From positions 17,166,304-17,230,303 of the forward strand of contig OZ234496.1 of NCBI GenBank assembly GCA_965153455.1: a DNA stretch of 64,000 nucleotides, read 5' to 3'. Shown piece by piece: positions 34,080 through 47,302 of this stretch (its first letter is position 1; every line of letters begins with the position of its first letter). A program made the position numbers and the translations under genes. Below the pieces are notes generated by a model, which saw only the letters and a list, made by a program, of their open reading frames with translations, was not told the DNA's origin and made no database searches. Origin of the DNA: Sphagnum compactum. Lineage: Eukaryota; Bryophyta; Sphagnopsida; Sphagnales.

Positions 34080-36406
34080 ATGCAGGTCTTGTTTGGGTTT
34101 CCATTGAAGCTGCTGCTGCTGTTCCTGATTATGATGCACGGAGCTTGTGCCCAACAAGCAGCTTCTAGCAACATCTACACATGTACAAGCTTACAGCAGT
34201 TTTGCAGCACCAGCATCTTGTACAGGACACACAGCAGCGACGAGAATCTAACTTCTGTAAGCACACTCTTCAACACAAGGGCCAGTATAATTGCAAACGC
34301 TAGTGGTTTGAGCAATCTCACTAGCTCAACAGCAGCTCCTGTAGCCTATGGCACACCCTTTTACATCCCTGTGAATTGCAGCTGCCAGAATAGAAACAAC
34401 ACCCAAACGTATGAAACACTTGTTAATAGGACCATAAACTCTGGTGATATATTCGCTAATGTAGCAAATGACTATGAGGGTTTGACGACTTACCAAGCCA
34501 TAGAAGCTGCAAATCCCACTCTTAATCCCAATCATCTCCGGATTAATACCAGCTTTTCAGTCCCCTTGAACTGTGCATGCCCTTCCACAAGACAGCTAAG
34601 GCGTGGAGACAAGCTCATCCTGTCTTTTGTGATTTTCCCATCTGAGACTTTCAGTGTGGTGCAATCCTATTTCAATCTCCATCCTGCGCAGTTAGCAGCT
34701 GCAAATGATCTTAATGCTAGCACTGAAAGCACTATAAAAGCTTTTACCACTATCCTTGTTCCTCTTGTCAATCTCCCTCCTCTATCTTCAATCAACTTCA
34801 TTCCACAAGGTGCCCAAGCTTCTGCTCCTTCTCCAGCAGCTAACGTCAGCGGCTCTGGGAATGGATCATCATCATCCTCCAACAAGAAACTGTATGTTGG
34901 GATTGGTATCGGCATCGGTGCTGGTTTGATCTTTGCATTGCTGGTGGCAGGAGGCATCATCTGTGTGCTCCATGTCTGTCACAGATCACAGCAGCAGGGA
35001 ACTGGACATGGATATGGACAAGAATCTAGTAATCTGGAATCTGGGAGTATCTTAACAAATGATGAAGGAATCCCCACCAAAGTGTTATATGCTGGAGCTG
35101 TGGGATCAGATGGGGTGGGATCAGATGGGGTGGGATCTGACGAGCTCCTTGCAGCTGCGCTATTGGATGTGTTGGGATCTGACAAGCTCCAAGTTTTCTC
35201 ATATGAAGAACTTCGAGAAGCAACTAAGGATTTCAGTGATACCCACCGGATACAAGGATCAGTGTTCCTTGGCAACCTGCATGGAGAGTTGGTTGCAATC
35301 AAGCTGACGAAAGGGAATATGACCCAAGAGCTCAAGATTCTAACTCAAGTCAACCATGCTAATCTGGTAAGGATATTTGCTCCACCATCACACTCTTAGT
35401 ACCTCCATACTCTTCTTCAACTTGTTTCTCACTTTTTGTTGAAGAATTTCACAATCCTTGTCTCCACCACTTTAAGATCCTGTTGTTCTTCATCAACCAA
35501 CTTCAAGATTGTGTTGCTCCTCGTCTGAACATGAAGACTTGTGTGGTTTGGTTTGGTTTTTTTTGGTAGGTGAGATTGATCGGGATCAGTACAAACAACA
35601 CAGAGGATGTGTATCTGGTATTTGAGTATGCAGACAATGGATCTCTTTGTGATTGCTTGCACGGTAAGGTGCTAGATCCAACAACAGCCAGTTTCTCACA
35701 GAGCGTTCCATTCTTGCCTTGGACTACGAGAATTCACATCGCATTGGATGTTGCATCTGGCCTTGACTACATCCACAATTATGCAAATCCAAGCTTTGTG
35801 CACAAAGATGTGAAAAGCAGCAACATACTTATAGATGGTGACTTTCGAGCAAAACTTGCAAACTTTGGAATGGCAAAATCTACAGACAATGGCAGCAATC
35901 CAGGAGTAGGAACGCCAGTGATGCTAACCAGACACATTGTGGGCACACAGGGCTACATGGCTCCTGAGTATCTTGAGCATGGTTTGGTTACAGCCAAAGC
36001 TGACGTCTATGCATTTGGTGTAGTCCTGCTGGAGATTCTTTCAGGCAAGGAGGCAATGGTTAGGAGGCAGCTGCCATCACCATTAGAAGACAACAGTTAT
36101 GCATCAGGGGAAGAAAGGCCACTTTCATCTCTATTTCAGGCAGAGGTTCTTGAAGGTGAGAATTTCAAGGAGAAGCTCCAAGCTTGGATGGACCCACACT
36201 TGCAAAATGCATACCCACTAGACACCGCCTGTGACACTGCAACCTTGGCAAAAGCATGTTTGAATTCAGATCTGGCAGTGAGACCCAGCATGAAAGAAGT
36301 CACTTACACACTCTCCAAGATGTTGGCTTCCTCCTCAGAATGGGAGTCTTCTGTATTATTTGGAGGCAAAAACACAACTGGTCATTCTATTGACATTGGT
36401 AGGTAG
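34080..36406 (+). CDS. LysM receptor-like kinase, LYR/LYK4-LYK5/NFP type with degenerate kinase
   Basis: Plasma-membrane receptor of the family that senses chitin or lipochitooligosaccharides. Exons 34080..35366 and 35570..36406 join in phase 0 to 707 residues. ATG 34080 starts a clean signal peptide (MQVLFGFPLKLLLLFLIMMH); the frame stays open to ATG 33885 upstream, which adds a poly-Arg run and is less likely. The ectodomain (about 25-225) has YTC, NCSC and NCAC, the CxC spacers between LysM modules. A TM helix lies near 271-298. The kinase-like domain (from about 373) has no glycine loop (GSVFLGN), keeps K408 and E417, has HKD at 507-509 and NFG at 527 instead of DFG, and keeps APE. This pattern matches LYK4/5/NFP pseudokinases that signal with an active LysM partner. 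A GGATCAGATGGGGT minirepeat at 35103-35140 lengthens the juxtamembrane segment. Confidence 0.93.
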
Positions 36407-37080
36407 TTCCTTGCTTCTTTTACTAGACACAGATTCCCAGTTCATTAGGTGTAAGCAAAGTTGTACAAATCTTCATTTTGTGAAAGGTAGAACAAAATCC
36501 TTTCACAACCAGGACACTGTTAGGGTCAATTTATTTTTTTTTGGTTTTTTCAATCTACTCAAGTGGTGGACTGATTATCATCAACAAGAGTAATGAGCTG
36601 AAGTTAGGTAGAGGTCAGCCACCAAAGTAGAATTTTTATTGGATCCTGCTTTGTTCTGGTTTTGTCTAAATGTGGCAACTTCTGACTTTTTTTCTCAAAA
36701 CATGTTGACTTCAACACATTTTTTCCCAAAAAAGCTCTTCTTACACTTCACACCAGATCTTTTTTTATTGCCATGTTGCAAAAATTCACAAAAAAATAAA
36801 GCATTGGTAAGCTCAGAACTTTGTGTAATGGACTGGGTCTGCTTTTGGATTGTCTACAAACCTCAACAACCCTGAAACAGCTTCCACCTGCTGACTGAAG
36901 GTGTCGCCTTCAACACCATTTGCTGTTGCTTGTCCAACAAATGATCATCGCCCACAATGCTTCACAATGGCAAGGACAGATTGTTGCCAAATTGCCCCCC
37001 TAACAAATGCAAATTATCATGACAAATGGTGTGAGATCCAGGACAACGCATCTGGGATAAATAATTATTGGATCCAGACC
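36407..37080. other. 3' side of LysM gene and unresolved 3' end of the next gene
   Basis: The LysM 3' UTR probably covers the first few hundred bases. On the minus strand, open coding-like stretches continue to about 36880, but I could not join them in frame, so the end of the neighbouring minus-strand gene is undefined. Confidence 0.35.
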
Positions 37081-40000
37081 TGAACTGATATACAAAGTTA
37101 CAGGGATAAAGTCCTGAATTTGGGGGCTGTGCCTGAGGGCATGTGCATATTTGCACATAGTTTCCACCTCCAGTTTTTTGTTGATGCCTGGACAGCAAAA
37201 TACTTTTCAGGGGAGACTTCATGCCTCCACTCCAGGCCTAAACATTGCTCCTCACTTGAACCATTCCTGTGTGCAATATGAAGGATTGATCAGTACCATG
37301 GTCCAATATATAACTTCACAGAGAAGTCCTGGACAACACCCCAGAAAATGTCAGAATATACAGCTCTGAAATACCAATCAGATTGCAGAGAAAACTCCAG
37401 AGAGACAATTTGAAGGTAGCCACTTTGTCAACTTCAGCCAAACCAAAGCAAGCATGACAAGAATGAGTGTCATAACCCCATGAGTGTCACAAAGTTTCAG
37501 ACCATCACCTTCATGAATAGCAGTGACCAGCTGGCATTATTCCCTACTGACTTCATTAGCTCACAACAATGTGTGTAGATAAGTAATATTGTCTACTCAA
37601 AACAATTGTATAAACATCTGTGTCCTACATTTCTGTAGCATTTCCAGAAGCAACCAGGAAACCCAGTCAAAAGATCAGCATGTACAGTCAACCCATAGCA
37701 AATGCAAGAGAAAGCTGACCTGTATGTCCATCCCCAATGAGTACATTCTCTGGTGTGTGAACTTGTTACACAAAGTTGGAGGGCACCATGTAAGTCATTT
37801 GTGAGCTTTAAGGTCATCTCTGCAATTCCCTTCACAGAATGTTTCGCTTCCAAGCTACACAGAGTGAAAACCCAAGTAAATTTTGAGAAACATGTTGCCC
37901 ATGAATGCACTAACATAAAGCCTACATTGGGGATGGTGACTTCATGCACATCATGTGTGCAGCCAGACCCCTGACTCAAAGGCATTAATTACTCACCTTA
38001 TATGATTACCTTGATTCAAATCTGTTACGTAAGATGCACCAACCACATTTCTTTCTCCAATCCATTGTGAGCCCTTCACACACAGCTCTTGGGTTCCTTG
38101 AAAGTTGGTGCTGAAACTGTTACAGAAGAGGGTCTCATTGAGGTTAGCATGGAATGAGACCCATCCCAAACCTTCTATGCTCAAAGGAGAAGGTGAGAGT
38201 CACAGGAGAAAGTTTTCAGCAATAATATCCCAGCATCTCTCAAGGTGCTGCTATACATATGAGAATCTGATAACAAAACCAGATGGGCCCAGGGACCTGG
38301 ACCAGTTGCTTTACTCTGAGCCCTGATCCTGGGTCACCAATAGTCCCCTTTGCAAATGAGGCCGATACAACCCATAAAAAGGGCGGCCTATCTAGTGTAC
38401 AAATACGCATGCCACATACCCTCCCTTTTGCAAGGCCTGATATTACATTCAAGCCCTCATTCAGCTGCCCCAGTGAACTCTCAAAACTCTCCTAAAAGCA
38501 TGTGTTGCCACTTCATTGCAGGCCAGTCCCAAACAAGCATCTGCTTATGTCACATCTGGCCTGTGTGAAGAGCAAGCCACAGTCTATACTAGACTATGTG
38601 ATTGGAATGCTGACCTGCTAGAGATGTTTCCAGAGCCCTGTAATGGTGTCGTTGTCTCCAACCTTAGAGAATGCTGGCCCCTGCACCATCAACATAAGGA
38701 TGACTACTCAGTTTCATTTCAGGAGAAGGTCAGGAATAGAAGGTTTGAAAATGTCAATACAAACAGAACATGTGTCTTCATCAAGCCCATTTCAGGTGCA
38801 TGAACAGCCATGACCCGAGATGATATCTGAAACAAGAGTATCCAACTTGCCTCAAATTTGTCACATATGAGTTAGTCAATACAACATTGTGCTTCAATAT
38901 CTTTTTGGATTGGAGCCGCAGCACACAATCCCCTGTTCTTAGGTTGGTAACCACACTCTCCAACACCTTTTTCATCCAAACAATGCCAACATGTTAGCCA
39001 AACCCTTCAATTTTCTATCCTTATATTGTCAAGGACAATTGCAATTAAACCAAGGGGTCCAGCAGCAAATTAGAAGAAACATCAAGTTTTCTGTATCTGT
39101 GAACATTGGCTTTCTTCAATCACTGAAAAGTTCTGCTGCGAACTTATTCCTCCTGGTATAGTATGTGCATATTACCAATAAGCACAAATCTAAAGACAAA
39201 TCTAAAGACTAACTATGCTTCAGCAGAATGGATTGAACATTGACTTACTAAAGTGGCCAAAATTTTGTGGGATTATAAGTCTGTGTGATGCAGAACACTA
39301 AGATAGTTCCTCACATTCTGTGCTGGCATAGAAGTAAAACCCCAACCATGAAGAGCATCTGCTATAGCCAGGTCAATCAAAACTGCCCTTCCTCGTGAGA
39401 CAGTTCTCTGCAAGCTTTGCTTCAGCCTTCATCTCTTTATATAATTGGAGGAATCAACCAGCAATTGAGTTTTGTCCTTAAGGGACCTTCAATGTGCAGA
39501 TTACAACACATTCCCTTTACCTTAACCACCAATATGCATGGCGGGCCAAACAAAGTACTAACCTTCCTAGCCTCTCTATCTTGCTCCAATTCCACCTCCA
39601 GTGTGGGGTCTCCTAATGATTCTGCATGGAAACTGTGGCAAAGCCAAGAAAGAGTTGAGAAACACACAGTTAACATACATGTTGAGTAACAACAGTATCA
39701 TTCATTTTGGTCAATTGCAAGAACATTTTCAGCTTCAAAAGTCAGGAGGATACCAAGTTGACAATCTTGAGGCTGGCACAAAGTTGTGGGATGTATTCAA
39801 AGTGAAATCAGCTCCTGAACAGAAGCAGGAAAATAAGTGTGCAACCTTGTCAATAAACGAGCATGCAACTCAGTCACAGCATGAATGCTTTCCATCTGCC
39901 ACCTCTATTATACCAGTGAAGAGATGACTTTCTTTGCCCCCAACAAAGGAGTACACCATATAGCAGACCTGACAATGTTACCTACCTCCTTTCAGATCAT

Positions 40001-41151
40001 CTGCATAGTGCGTTGCCAGCATGTGGTTCACATCCAGTTTGTGTGAGGTTGATAGCCATATAGACTTGCTATCACCTACATCTCCTTGCTCAAAACAAGT
40101 AGACACTGCCCACAACAGAACCCCTTCTGTCAGAGAGGAGTGTAACATGTGCAGAAGACAGCTCATTCTAGTCAATCTTCTAAAACCCACACACACATGT
40201 AAATGCAAGAATATCAAAATAGAAGATTAGGAGTCCTCATAATATGAAGAAAGCAACTACAATGAGTACAAACCTGAGTGCCCTTCACCAATGACAATGT
40301 TCTCTTCCAACTTTCCCTGCTCCAGCTCAATGAAGGGAAACCTGTCCCTATCATTCTGAGAAATCCGCAAGAACCATTATATGGAAGTACAAGCAGATTC
40401 CATGCTGGGTGCTATGCAAAATACCTACAGCTAAACCCCCAGGTGCTAACAGGCAATGGCTAGATACAACAAAAGGTCCAGAATGGGGGAGGAGATAATA
40501 ATGCTCACATCAACAACGAAAAGCATGCCAGGCGATTGAGTTACAGAACAGCTATGGTGTTTCCGTCTTTCATTCCAAAAACCTGGGTCCACCCTCCCTG
40601 ATGTTGAGGCCACAGGAACTGCACTGGAAGGGACAGCTCCAGGATCACAGTGAACCCTGCCTGCATCCATCATAGTCTCGGCCAGGTGTGACCCTGAGCT
40701 TTTGACGACAGTGCCGATGGGCACCTGCAAAAACTCCATTTGACCATTCTCCCGGTCAGTAAGCATATACCAGACGCACCTGGAAAAATGAAATGACAAA
40801 CGAAAAATTTGCATTCAAACACCACTAACCTGTACTGTTGTCAATGTATGTGTCAACAGTGCTACTCCAACCTGAGAAGAAGCTCCATCATGTCCTTGGG
40901 ATTCAGCCCCAGCTGATTGCTCCACACCACTGGCCTGCACAGAAAAGCTAATGCGGCCCCTGATCAAGGAAGCATTCCATATATTTCATGCACAAGAGGA
41001 TTCATAATGCAAGAAAACCATGTGTTGCTGTGGCTCCACCAATTTGAATAAGCTCGTTGCAAAATTCACTGGAAGATTGAGGGGAGAATGCTGCGGTTGC
41101 TGCTTACAGCATCCTCCTGGGCCGCTGCCGCGTGCCCGATGATGCTTCCAT
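37081..41151 (-). CDS. intron-rich gene of unknown family with repeated beta-strand-like motifs
   Basis: I do not recognise this gene. Exons 41151..41108, 40934..40872, 40779..40509, 40355..40274, 40105..39986, 39814..39754, 39632..39521 and 39407..39315 join without a stop from ATG 41151. They read MEASSGTRQRPRRML, VVWSNQLGLNPKDMMELLLR, CVWYMLTDRENGQMEFLQ and later FVVDNDRDRFPFIELEQG. Further likely exons, less certain, are 38966..38851 (ending in a GC donor), 38680..38615, 38387..38297, 38179..37997, 37970..37926, 37854..37720 and a coding-like block near 37180-37081. Short motifs of the form G-x3-L-x-L/V recur (GDPTLEVELE, TGDCVLRLQS, GQHSLRLETT, GALQLCVTSS), suggesting stacked beta-sandwich units. 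A distant relation to GMI1/SMCHD1-type proteins is a guess. The 3' end is unresolved. Confidence 0.55.
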
Positions 41152-41626
41152 CCACAGCCGTGCATACTTCTGTCAAACCGCCACCAAGCCGCGACAACGC
41201 TCGCGATGAATGGAGAAACGTTGAGTTGAGAAAAGAAAACGGCCGAGTCAATAAAACATACGGCATGCTGCTTTTCAAGCCGCCGCCACCGCCGCGGCTC
41301 CAGATGCACGACAACACCTCCATGGACGCACACACAAAATTACTTTCACGATACCGCCATCATCATCATGCAAAACCCCAACTATATGTTTGTGTCGATC
41401 GACTCCCGACGCAAATTAGGTTGCACCTCCTCTTCACAAAAATGCCGAATCAAAGCAATTTTCTTTCCAATAATTAGAAATCATAATACTCTCACGCAAA
41501 CAACGATTCCGAATTCGTCGCCAATTTTTTAAAAGATATCCAAACCCTCACAAATTCAATTTTCGAAAACCTCGACGGATTCTGCCGAGCTCCGATTTGC
41601 AAGTTTCAAAAACCTACAAAACAAAA
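41152..41626. promoter_or_regulatory. shared upstream region of two head-to-head genes
   Basis: 475 bp between ATG 41151 (-) and ATG 41627 (+). It is GC-richer on the left (CGCCGCCACCGCCGCGG at 41280-41296) and AT-rich on the right. If both ORFs are genes this is a bidirectional promoter. Confidence 0.4.
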
Positions 41627-41932
41627 ATGGCGGTAAGGAGGGCGAGTAACAAGATGGTTCACGAGCGAAGCTACTGGTACAGAACAAGAGCTACAAAACA
41701 AAAATGCTTACGCAAATTGCAGACCCAAAGCTCAGCAGCAGATCATCACATTTGTCACAAGAAGCAAAAAACGACTTCTCAGATTCTAGGCGGCAGTGAA
41801 CCATCATCCCCACCAGTTCACCAATCTGGATGGATGATGACTGGATGCATAGTTCTTGTTTTTTCATCCACCTTGGTTAGCACAGTTATGGGCTTTTCAC
41901 ATGGGCGGAAGTGGAAGGAAAGGAAGGCTTGA
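41627..41932 (+). CDS. possible 101-residue single-pass membrane protein
   Basis: Single ORF in good start context (AAAAATGGCGG). The basic N-terminal half (MAVRRASNKMVHERSYWYRT) is followed by one hydrophobic helix, SGWMMTGCIVLVFSSTLVST, and a basic tail GRKWKERKA. No known family recognised. A caution is that ATGGCG is followed directly by GTAAGG, a strong splice donor, so the ATG could belong to a tiny first exon and the rest of the ORF could be intron. Head-to-head with the minus-strand gene starting at 41151. Confidence 0.35.
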   Translation: MAVRRASNKMVHERSYWYRTRATKQKCLRKLQTQSSAADHHICHKKQKTTSQILGGSEPSSPPVHQSGWMMTGCIVLVFSSTLVSTVMGFSHGRKWKERKA

Positions 41933-44669
41933 GAAGGGCATTTTTGGCTTAGGGTTTTGGTATGAAATAGGTCTCCACTAGTTCTCACCTTCCTTCCCAT
42001 CTTACACATGGTTGGAAGCTCAGAAATCTCTTTCTTTTAAGCCGTGAGATCTAAGGATATCTTGTGGTTTACAACGTATGCAACGTGGCGTGAAACTCGT
42101 CATCTCCATAGTCCCATAGAAGAAGTTTTTTTTCGTGGAAGAAGTTTTTCTTCATGGTAGAAGTTTTTGTTTGTTGCACCCTTTGTAACAAGTGTATCTT
42201 GAATCCTCGAAAGTGCTTTAGTGTTATATTTCTCCTTTATTATGTCTTTAAGCATATGAATGGGTATTATTTTTTTGACATGCTTTTGAATTTTATATTT
42301 AAAAATTATGTTGGGGGGATTTAAAGTGTGTTGTTCAAATATGGAAGAGATCATGAAAATGAACATGAAACAATGTTTGCTGGCAATTTTAGGCATTCAA
42401 GTGATTATGTTTGCCTATTTGGAAATGTGCAGAACTGCAAATGTGATTGTTATTCAAGCTCATTTGCGATAGGTGCAATTACTTATTTTTTATGGAAACT
42501 CCTTTAAACAACACAAATTTAAATCTTGTATTTTTTGGGCTCGGGTAAAAGTGCGAAAATATCGTGAGTTATATTTGTTTACATCCTTCAATGCTAGAGA
42601 ATTCAAGGCCAAGATGAAGGTGTCAAAATTAGACTTTCAATTTCATATGTTCCCAAGTAGCTCCTTTGATGCTAAGAAAATACATAAGCATGCACTCTAC
42701 AATTCGATTAGAAACTAAAGTTGCCATAGGGATTTTGAAATTGGCAACTTAGAACAAAGGTGCAAATGATTACAAATATCTTCGGAATAGGGTTTTTGAC
42801 TAATCAAAACATTTTTGTTGAATTCCTTTTTGCAATAAAAATGAGTATGAAAAAGGCATAACTCAAGTGACGATCAACAAATATGATGGAAAAAATTGCA
42901 AAATATTTTAAATCATTTCATGGAATTCCTTATGTGAAGGGGTGGAAATCTCTAGATTAGTTAGTACCATAAGCATCTTAATAATTAATAGTTATTAGTG
43001 ATAGACTTATTGTCCTTTACCAAAGGGGTGAAACTAGTGGGATTAAATAGTTCATATTAATTTAGCCAATCACTTAAGAAATATCTAAGAAAGGATTTCC
43101 TCCTATAAAATCTCAATTTATTTGTTATGTATCGACGGAGCTGGGCATGAATATATTGGTGGCCTTTCTCACCACCTTGTGAAAGAAAAGACAAACACCA
43201 AGAAAGGAAGAACAAAAATGAATGCCACAATGCAATGTCAGATGGGTTCGTGACTATACGAGCTAAATGAATACACAAAACACATTGGACATCAACATGG
43301 ACAGCATATGGAATATGCTGGTATGAATGGGGGTATGGTAGACCCAAATGGAAAGTGTCAATGATATATATAGATGCAATCCATGCCCAAGCAAAAGGAA
43401 GTGAACTTAGTAATCTTGGAGGCATTATAACCCTTATAGTTGATGACTGCCTATGGGCGGAACATGTTAACTAGTGGTGAACTAATCCTACCCCTATTAC
43501 GTAAATATGACCACATGCAAGACATGGTGGGGGGGGGGGGGGGGGGGTAGTGGACACTAATGGGTGTGAGGAACTCATGCCTGATGTAACAAATGAGGGG
43601 TAATGTTTGTACTGACATACCATGTGACAATGAAGATATTAGTTGAAGCAAAATAATGGGGATAACAATGATCCATGGGGATTATCTCAACATCAAATTC
43701 AAACTATGCATGTTATCGCTTCAAGGTTGGTGAAAATGTGAGGTCTATCATTCTTAACAAAGTTCGAGGCACACTAATTAATCAAAACCCTAAATTTTCA
43801 TCTCACCTAGTCACAACCCTAAATCCTAGACCTTAAGCTTAACATAAGAAGCTAGACCAGGAACTGGAATTAACCACAAACCAATGGTAACCAACATTGG
43901 TTTTAATTTACCCAACCAAGTAAATACCTAGAAATCAACATTGGTTTTAACTTACCTAACCAAATAACCAACTAACAAAAGTGGTAGGTAATGGAAATTT
44001 TATCCAAATACAAACTCTAATTTGTTTTGGTTTGTTGGTGGGCCTCACAACCAAAGTAGAAACCCCTTCTTCTTTAAATCCTTGGCAACATCATTTTCTT
44101 TTATGAAATTTTGTACTTTATGTTGTTATTGAGCTCCTAAAATGCATTATTTTAAAAATCCCCTTTACTTTACACATTTTTTTTCCACAAGTGTTGTTGG
44201 TGCTAATGAGAACTATGGACCTTAAAAACCTTTCCCATGCTTAACAAAATGACCCTAATTGTTTTACAATATTATCATTTCCTAGGTGCAACCTGTGCTG
44301 CATGACTTTTACCTTTGAAAAAATGTGCATTTTTACCAAAGTACATTTAGCTTAACATCCACCATATTCCCTTCACAAAAAAACCCCTACAACTCCCTTT
44401 GCCATTATCACCCTTTTATTCTTCCAATAGTTGCAATGAAGTTTGACATTACTATTGTTGTGGTTACATGAATATTATTATTACAATTTCCCAGTTGGAA
44501 GCTATCATTGCCTTTGTAAAACCCATTATCTCTAATTAATAAAGAGAGAAAAAGAAAAAAAAAGAATCAATAGACCATAAGTTTGCTTAAATGTTTATTA
44601 ACCCCCCTTCTTACCTACTTAAAAGACTTATTTTTTCACCTCACTTCTTATTTTAATTTATCCCCTCCC

Positions 44670-45005
44670 CATAGCATGCCTACTCACCAGTTATGTGATA
44701 TTAGTGTCAATCAACAAGGATATTGCAATAACATTAGATAGGTACTAATTTGACCCCCCCTTGCCTACCTATATACTCATCAAGTACATGATGCCAATGT
44801 TGATTGACAAAGATAGTGCAAGACATTTAGTAGGTATCAATTTGTTCTCCATGCCCCCCAATACCTTCTACTCACCACATTCATGATGTTAGTGTTAATT
44901 GATGTGGTTATTGCAAGAACATCAAATAGGTATTATCTTGACCTTTCCATGCAACCACCTGCCTACCTTCCAAGAACATGATGTTAACATCGATCGATGA
45001 AAATA
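44670..45005. repeat. diverged minisatellite, ~100-bp unit, about 4 copies
   Basis: Units share TACTCA(C/T)CA, ATGATGTTA/ATGATGCCA, TGT(C/T)AATTGA and a TAGGTA(C/T)(T/C)AAT phrase, followed by a C-rich spacer CCCCCC. Confidence 0.75.
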
Positions 45006-45879
45006 TTTCATAATCCATGTATGGGTTTAAAAATGGGTTGCTCTTTGTCACTAAAAGCAATGTTTTTTGAAGAGGTTATAGTGCTTTGATTGTGCTTTCA
45101 TTTTCAAGATATTTCAAAGATGTTTAAGTTCATAGGATTGTTGAATGAGAAAAGAAAAAGGAAATATCAAGGTCATCACAAACCATTAAAGAATTAAAAT
45201 AGGTCATATATTTTCAAAAAAATCTTAAAAGAGACAAATTTTAACATTATGGCATCAAAAATATATATATTGGGAGATTTTAATCATTTAAGAAACATTT
45301 TGATATATGGGTAGGCTAGTTTTTGCTTGGGAAAAATCTCATTAATTTTAATAATATAATTTAAAATACACTAAACTCCTTTTGTAGAAGTTGTGAGAAA
45401 GTTGTGAAAGATAAATTATGTGAACAAATATTCCAAATTTGCCATGAAAAAGAGAAGAATGAATTTTTTTCCAGGAACATAATTATTTTGGAAAGTTCAT
45501 GACACATGTTTAAAGATGTTGTGTTCATGGGTTGTCATCAAAGGTGAACAAAAATGGCTTTCATTGATGCAATTCTTGACCAATGTTTAATACATGACTG
45601 AATAACAATGTGTTGTCTTATTGCTCTTGAAGAGGTTTTAGTACCTTGGTGGTTTGGCTCTCTTTGATCTATTACCTTTTCTACAACTTTCGATTACACA
45701 CCAAATTCATTCTTCATAGAAGAAGGTTTGAACTTTGAATATGATAAATCTATTTAACTTCGTATGATGTGCATCTCTTGATATTGATTGTTGCTTTCAA
45801 CTCATGTTGTTGTTTGAGACAAAACACTGAATTTAGTTACAGATCCTGAGCGGCCCTCTTTCTATTATCATCCTAGATT

Positions 45880-46260
45880 AAGAAAACAAAAAGAACAATG
45901 CAACATTGTTATGTTACAAGCTTCAAGCACAAGCTACAAAAGAAAACAATGCAACAATATTGTGTTACAAGTTAATTCAAGCACAACTTTAAAAAAGAAG
46001 AAGAAGAAAGTGTAATGGAGTTGCAAACTACTTTAAGTGCAACCTTGAAAAAAAACCCAAATTGTTGTTACATTGCAAGCTTCGAGTGCAACCTGTCATT
46101 AAGAAAGAAAATTGTTATCATATTGTAATCTTCAAGTGCAACCTACCACAAACAAAATAAAATTGTTGTCATGTTGCAAGCTTCAAGTGTAACCTACCAA
46201 AGGAAACACAAACTTCTTTATACGAAACCAAAGAAAAACACAATTGAACCTCACCCTACC
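45880..46260. repeat. degenerate tandem repeat, ~50-60-bp unit, about 6-7 copies
   Basis: Units contain ACAA(C/T)(A/T)TTGTTGTTACATTG or a variant, then CAAGCTTCAAGTGCAACCT, then an A-rich linker. Confidence 0.7.
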
Positions 46261-47302
46261 AAAGAAAATGCAAAGTTCTTTTTAAAAAACAAAACAAGAA
46301 AAGAACAATGAAAGATCTTTGAGACCAAAATCATCAAAACATACATGAAGGGGATGATCAAGACGAAGATAATGATGGCCTTGTGCTCCTCATATCTCCC
46401 AAGGCAAAAGAAAAGAGAGGAATGCAACAATGGCAATGGTGGATGAGCTTGAGAGAGGGCAAGAAGCCAAGGTTTGAAGTTTGAAACTATGGAGGTGTGT
46501 AGGTATGCCCATGTGGGGTAGCAAAAGAGGAGGGGAAGAAAAAACCTTATCGAGGTTGGACTAGGTTGCTTGGAGTTGGGGTTCATCAACGGAGGGCCAA
46601 AAGTGAACGGAGTTTTTTCAAAATTGAATGTATGAATGAATGCCCAGATGGATGAACAAATGATTGAATGGATGATTGGATATGAAAACTTTTTCTTTGG
46701 ATTTTTCTTTTGCTACTTTTGTTAGAATCAGTTGTTGGACCAAAATGCTGTAATAACTTAGCTCCTTTGGAACAAATTATATTATTTTTGAAAATGCCGA
46801 ATTTTTAAAAAAAAATATTGAGAAGAAAAATGAAGAATCTTTTGGAATATTCAGGAATATTTTATGTGGAAAATGGAAATTTCAAAATTAATTAATTATT
46901 TGACGAACATCCTTATCTGCCCTCAAAATCATTTTACATATTCATCTTCTTTGAGTAATATTTGCCCTCGAACATGCCATTTATTTTCTCTGGACATGAA
47001 TATAAAAACTTAACACGAGAAAAAAACTTACCTAGGTACACCAGAGTACTAAGGGCAGCTTCAACACATGTCTGTCGAATAATTAATTAATTAATTAATT
47101 ATTTATGGTGGAAAATAGAATCATTGCAGAATATTCCTGAAAAGATTCTTTTAATTTCCTTTACAAAATATTTTTGGTTTTTGAAGAAAAATATTTTTCT
47201 GAGAATTTCATCATTTTTGAAAATAATAGAATTAGTGTGGAACTTGTCAAGGTACCTATGGTATTTCTTTACGCAAGAAGTAGGTAAAAATTAAAAAAAC
47301 CT

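Larger units (their letters stand above)
41933..47302. other. long AT-rich gene-free region with tandem arrays
   Basis: No supportable gene in 5.4 kb. Besides the arrays listed separately, it holds three GAAGAAGTTTTT units at 42118-42167, a poly-G run of about 22 at 43529-43548 and paired AACATTGGTTTTAA.TTACC phrases at 43890-43965. An AATT run lies at about 47078-47100. Confidence 0.5.

Noticed and set aside
39841-39930. Alternative exon of the unknown gene reading WQMESIHAVTELHARLL
   Set aside because: It can be joined in phase, but its acceptor lacks a pyrimidine tract; exon 39814..39754 has a much better acceptor and was preferred.
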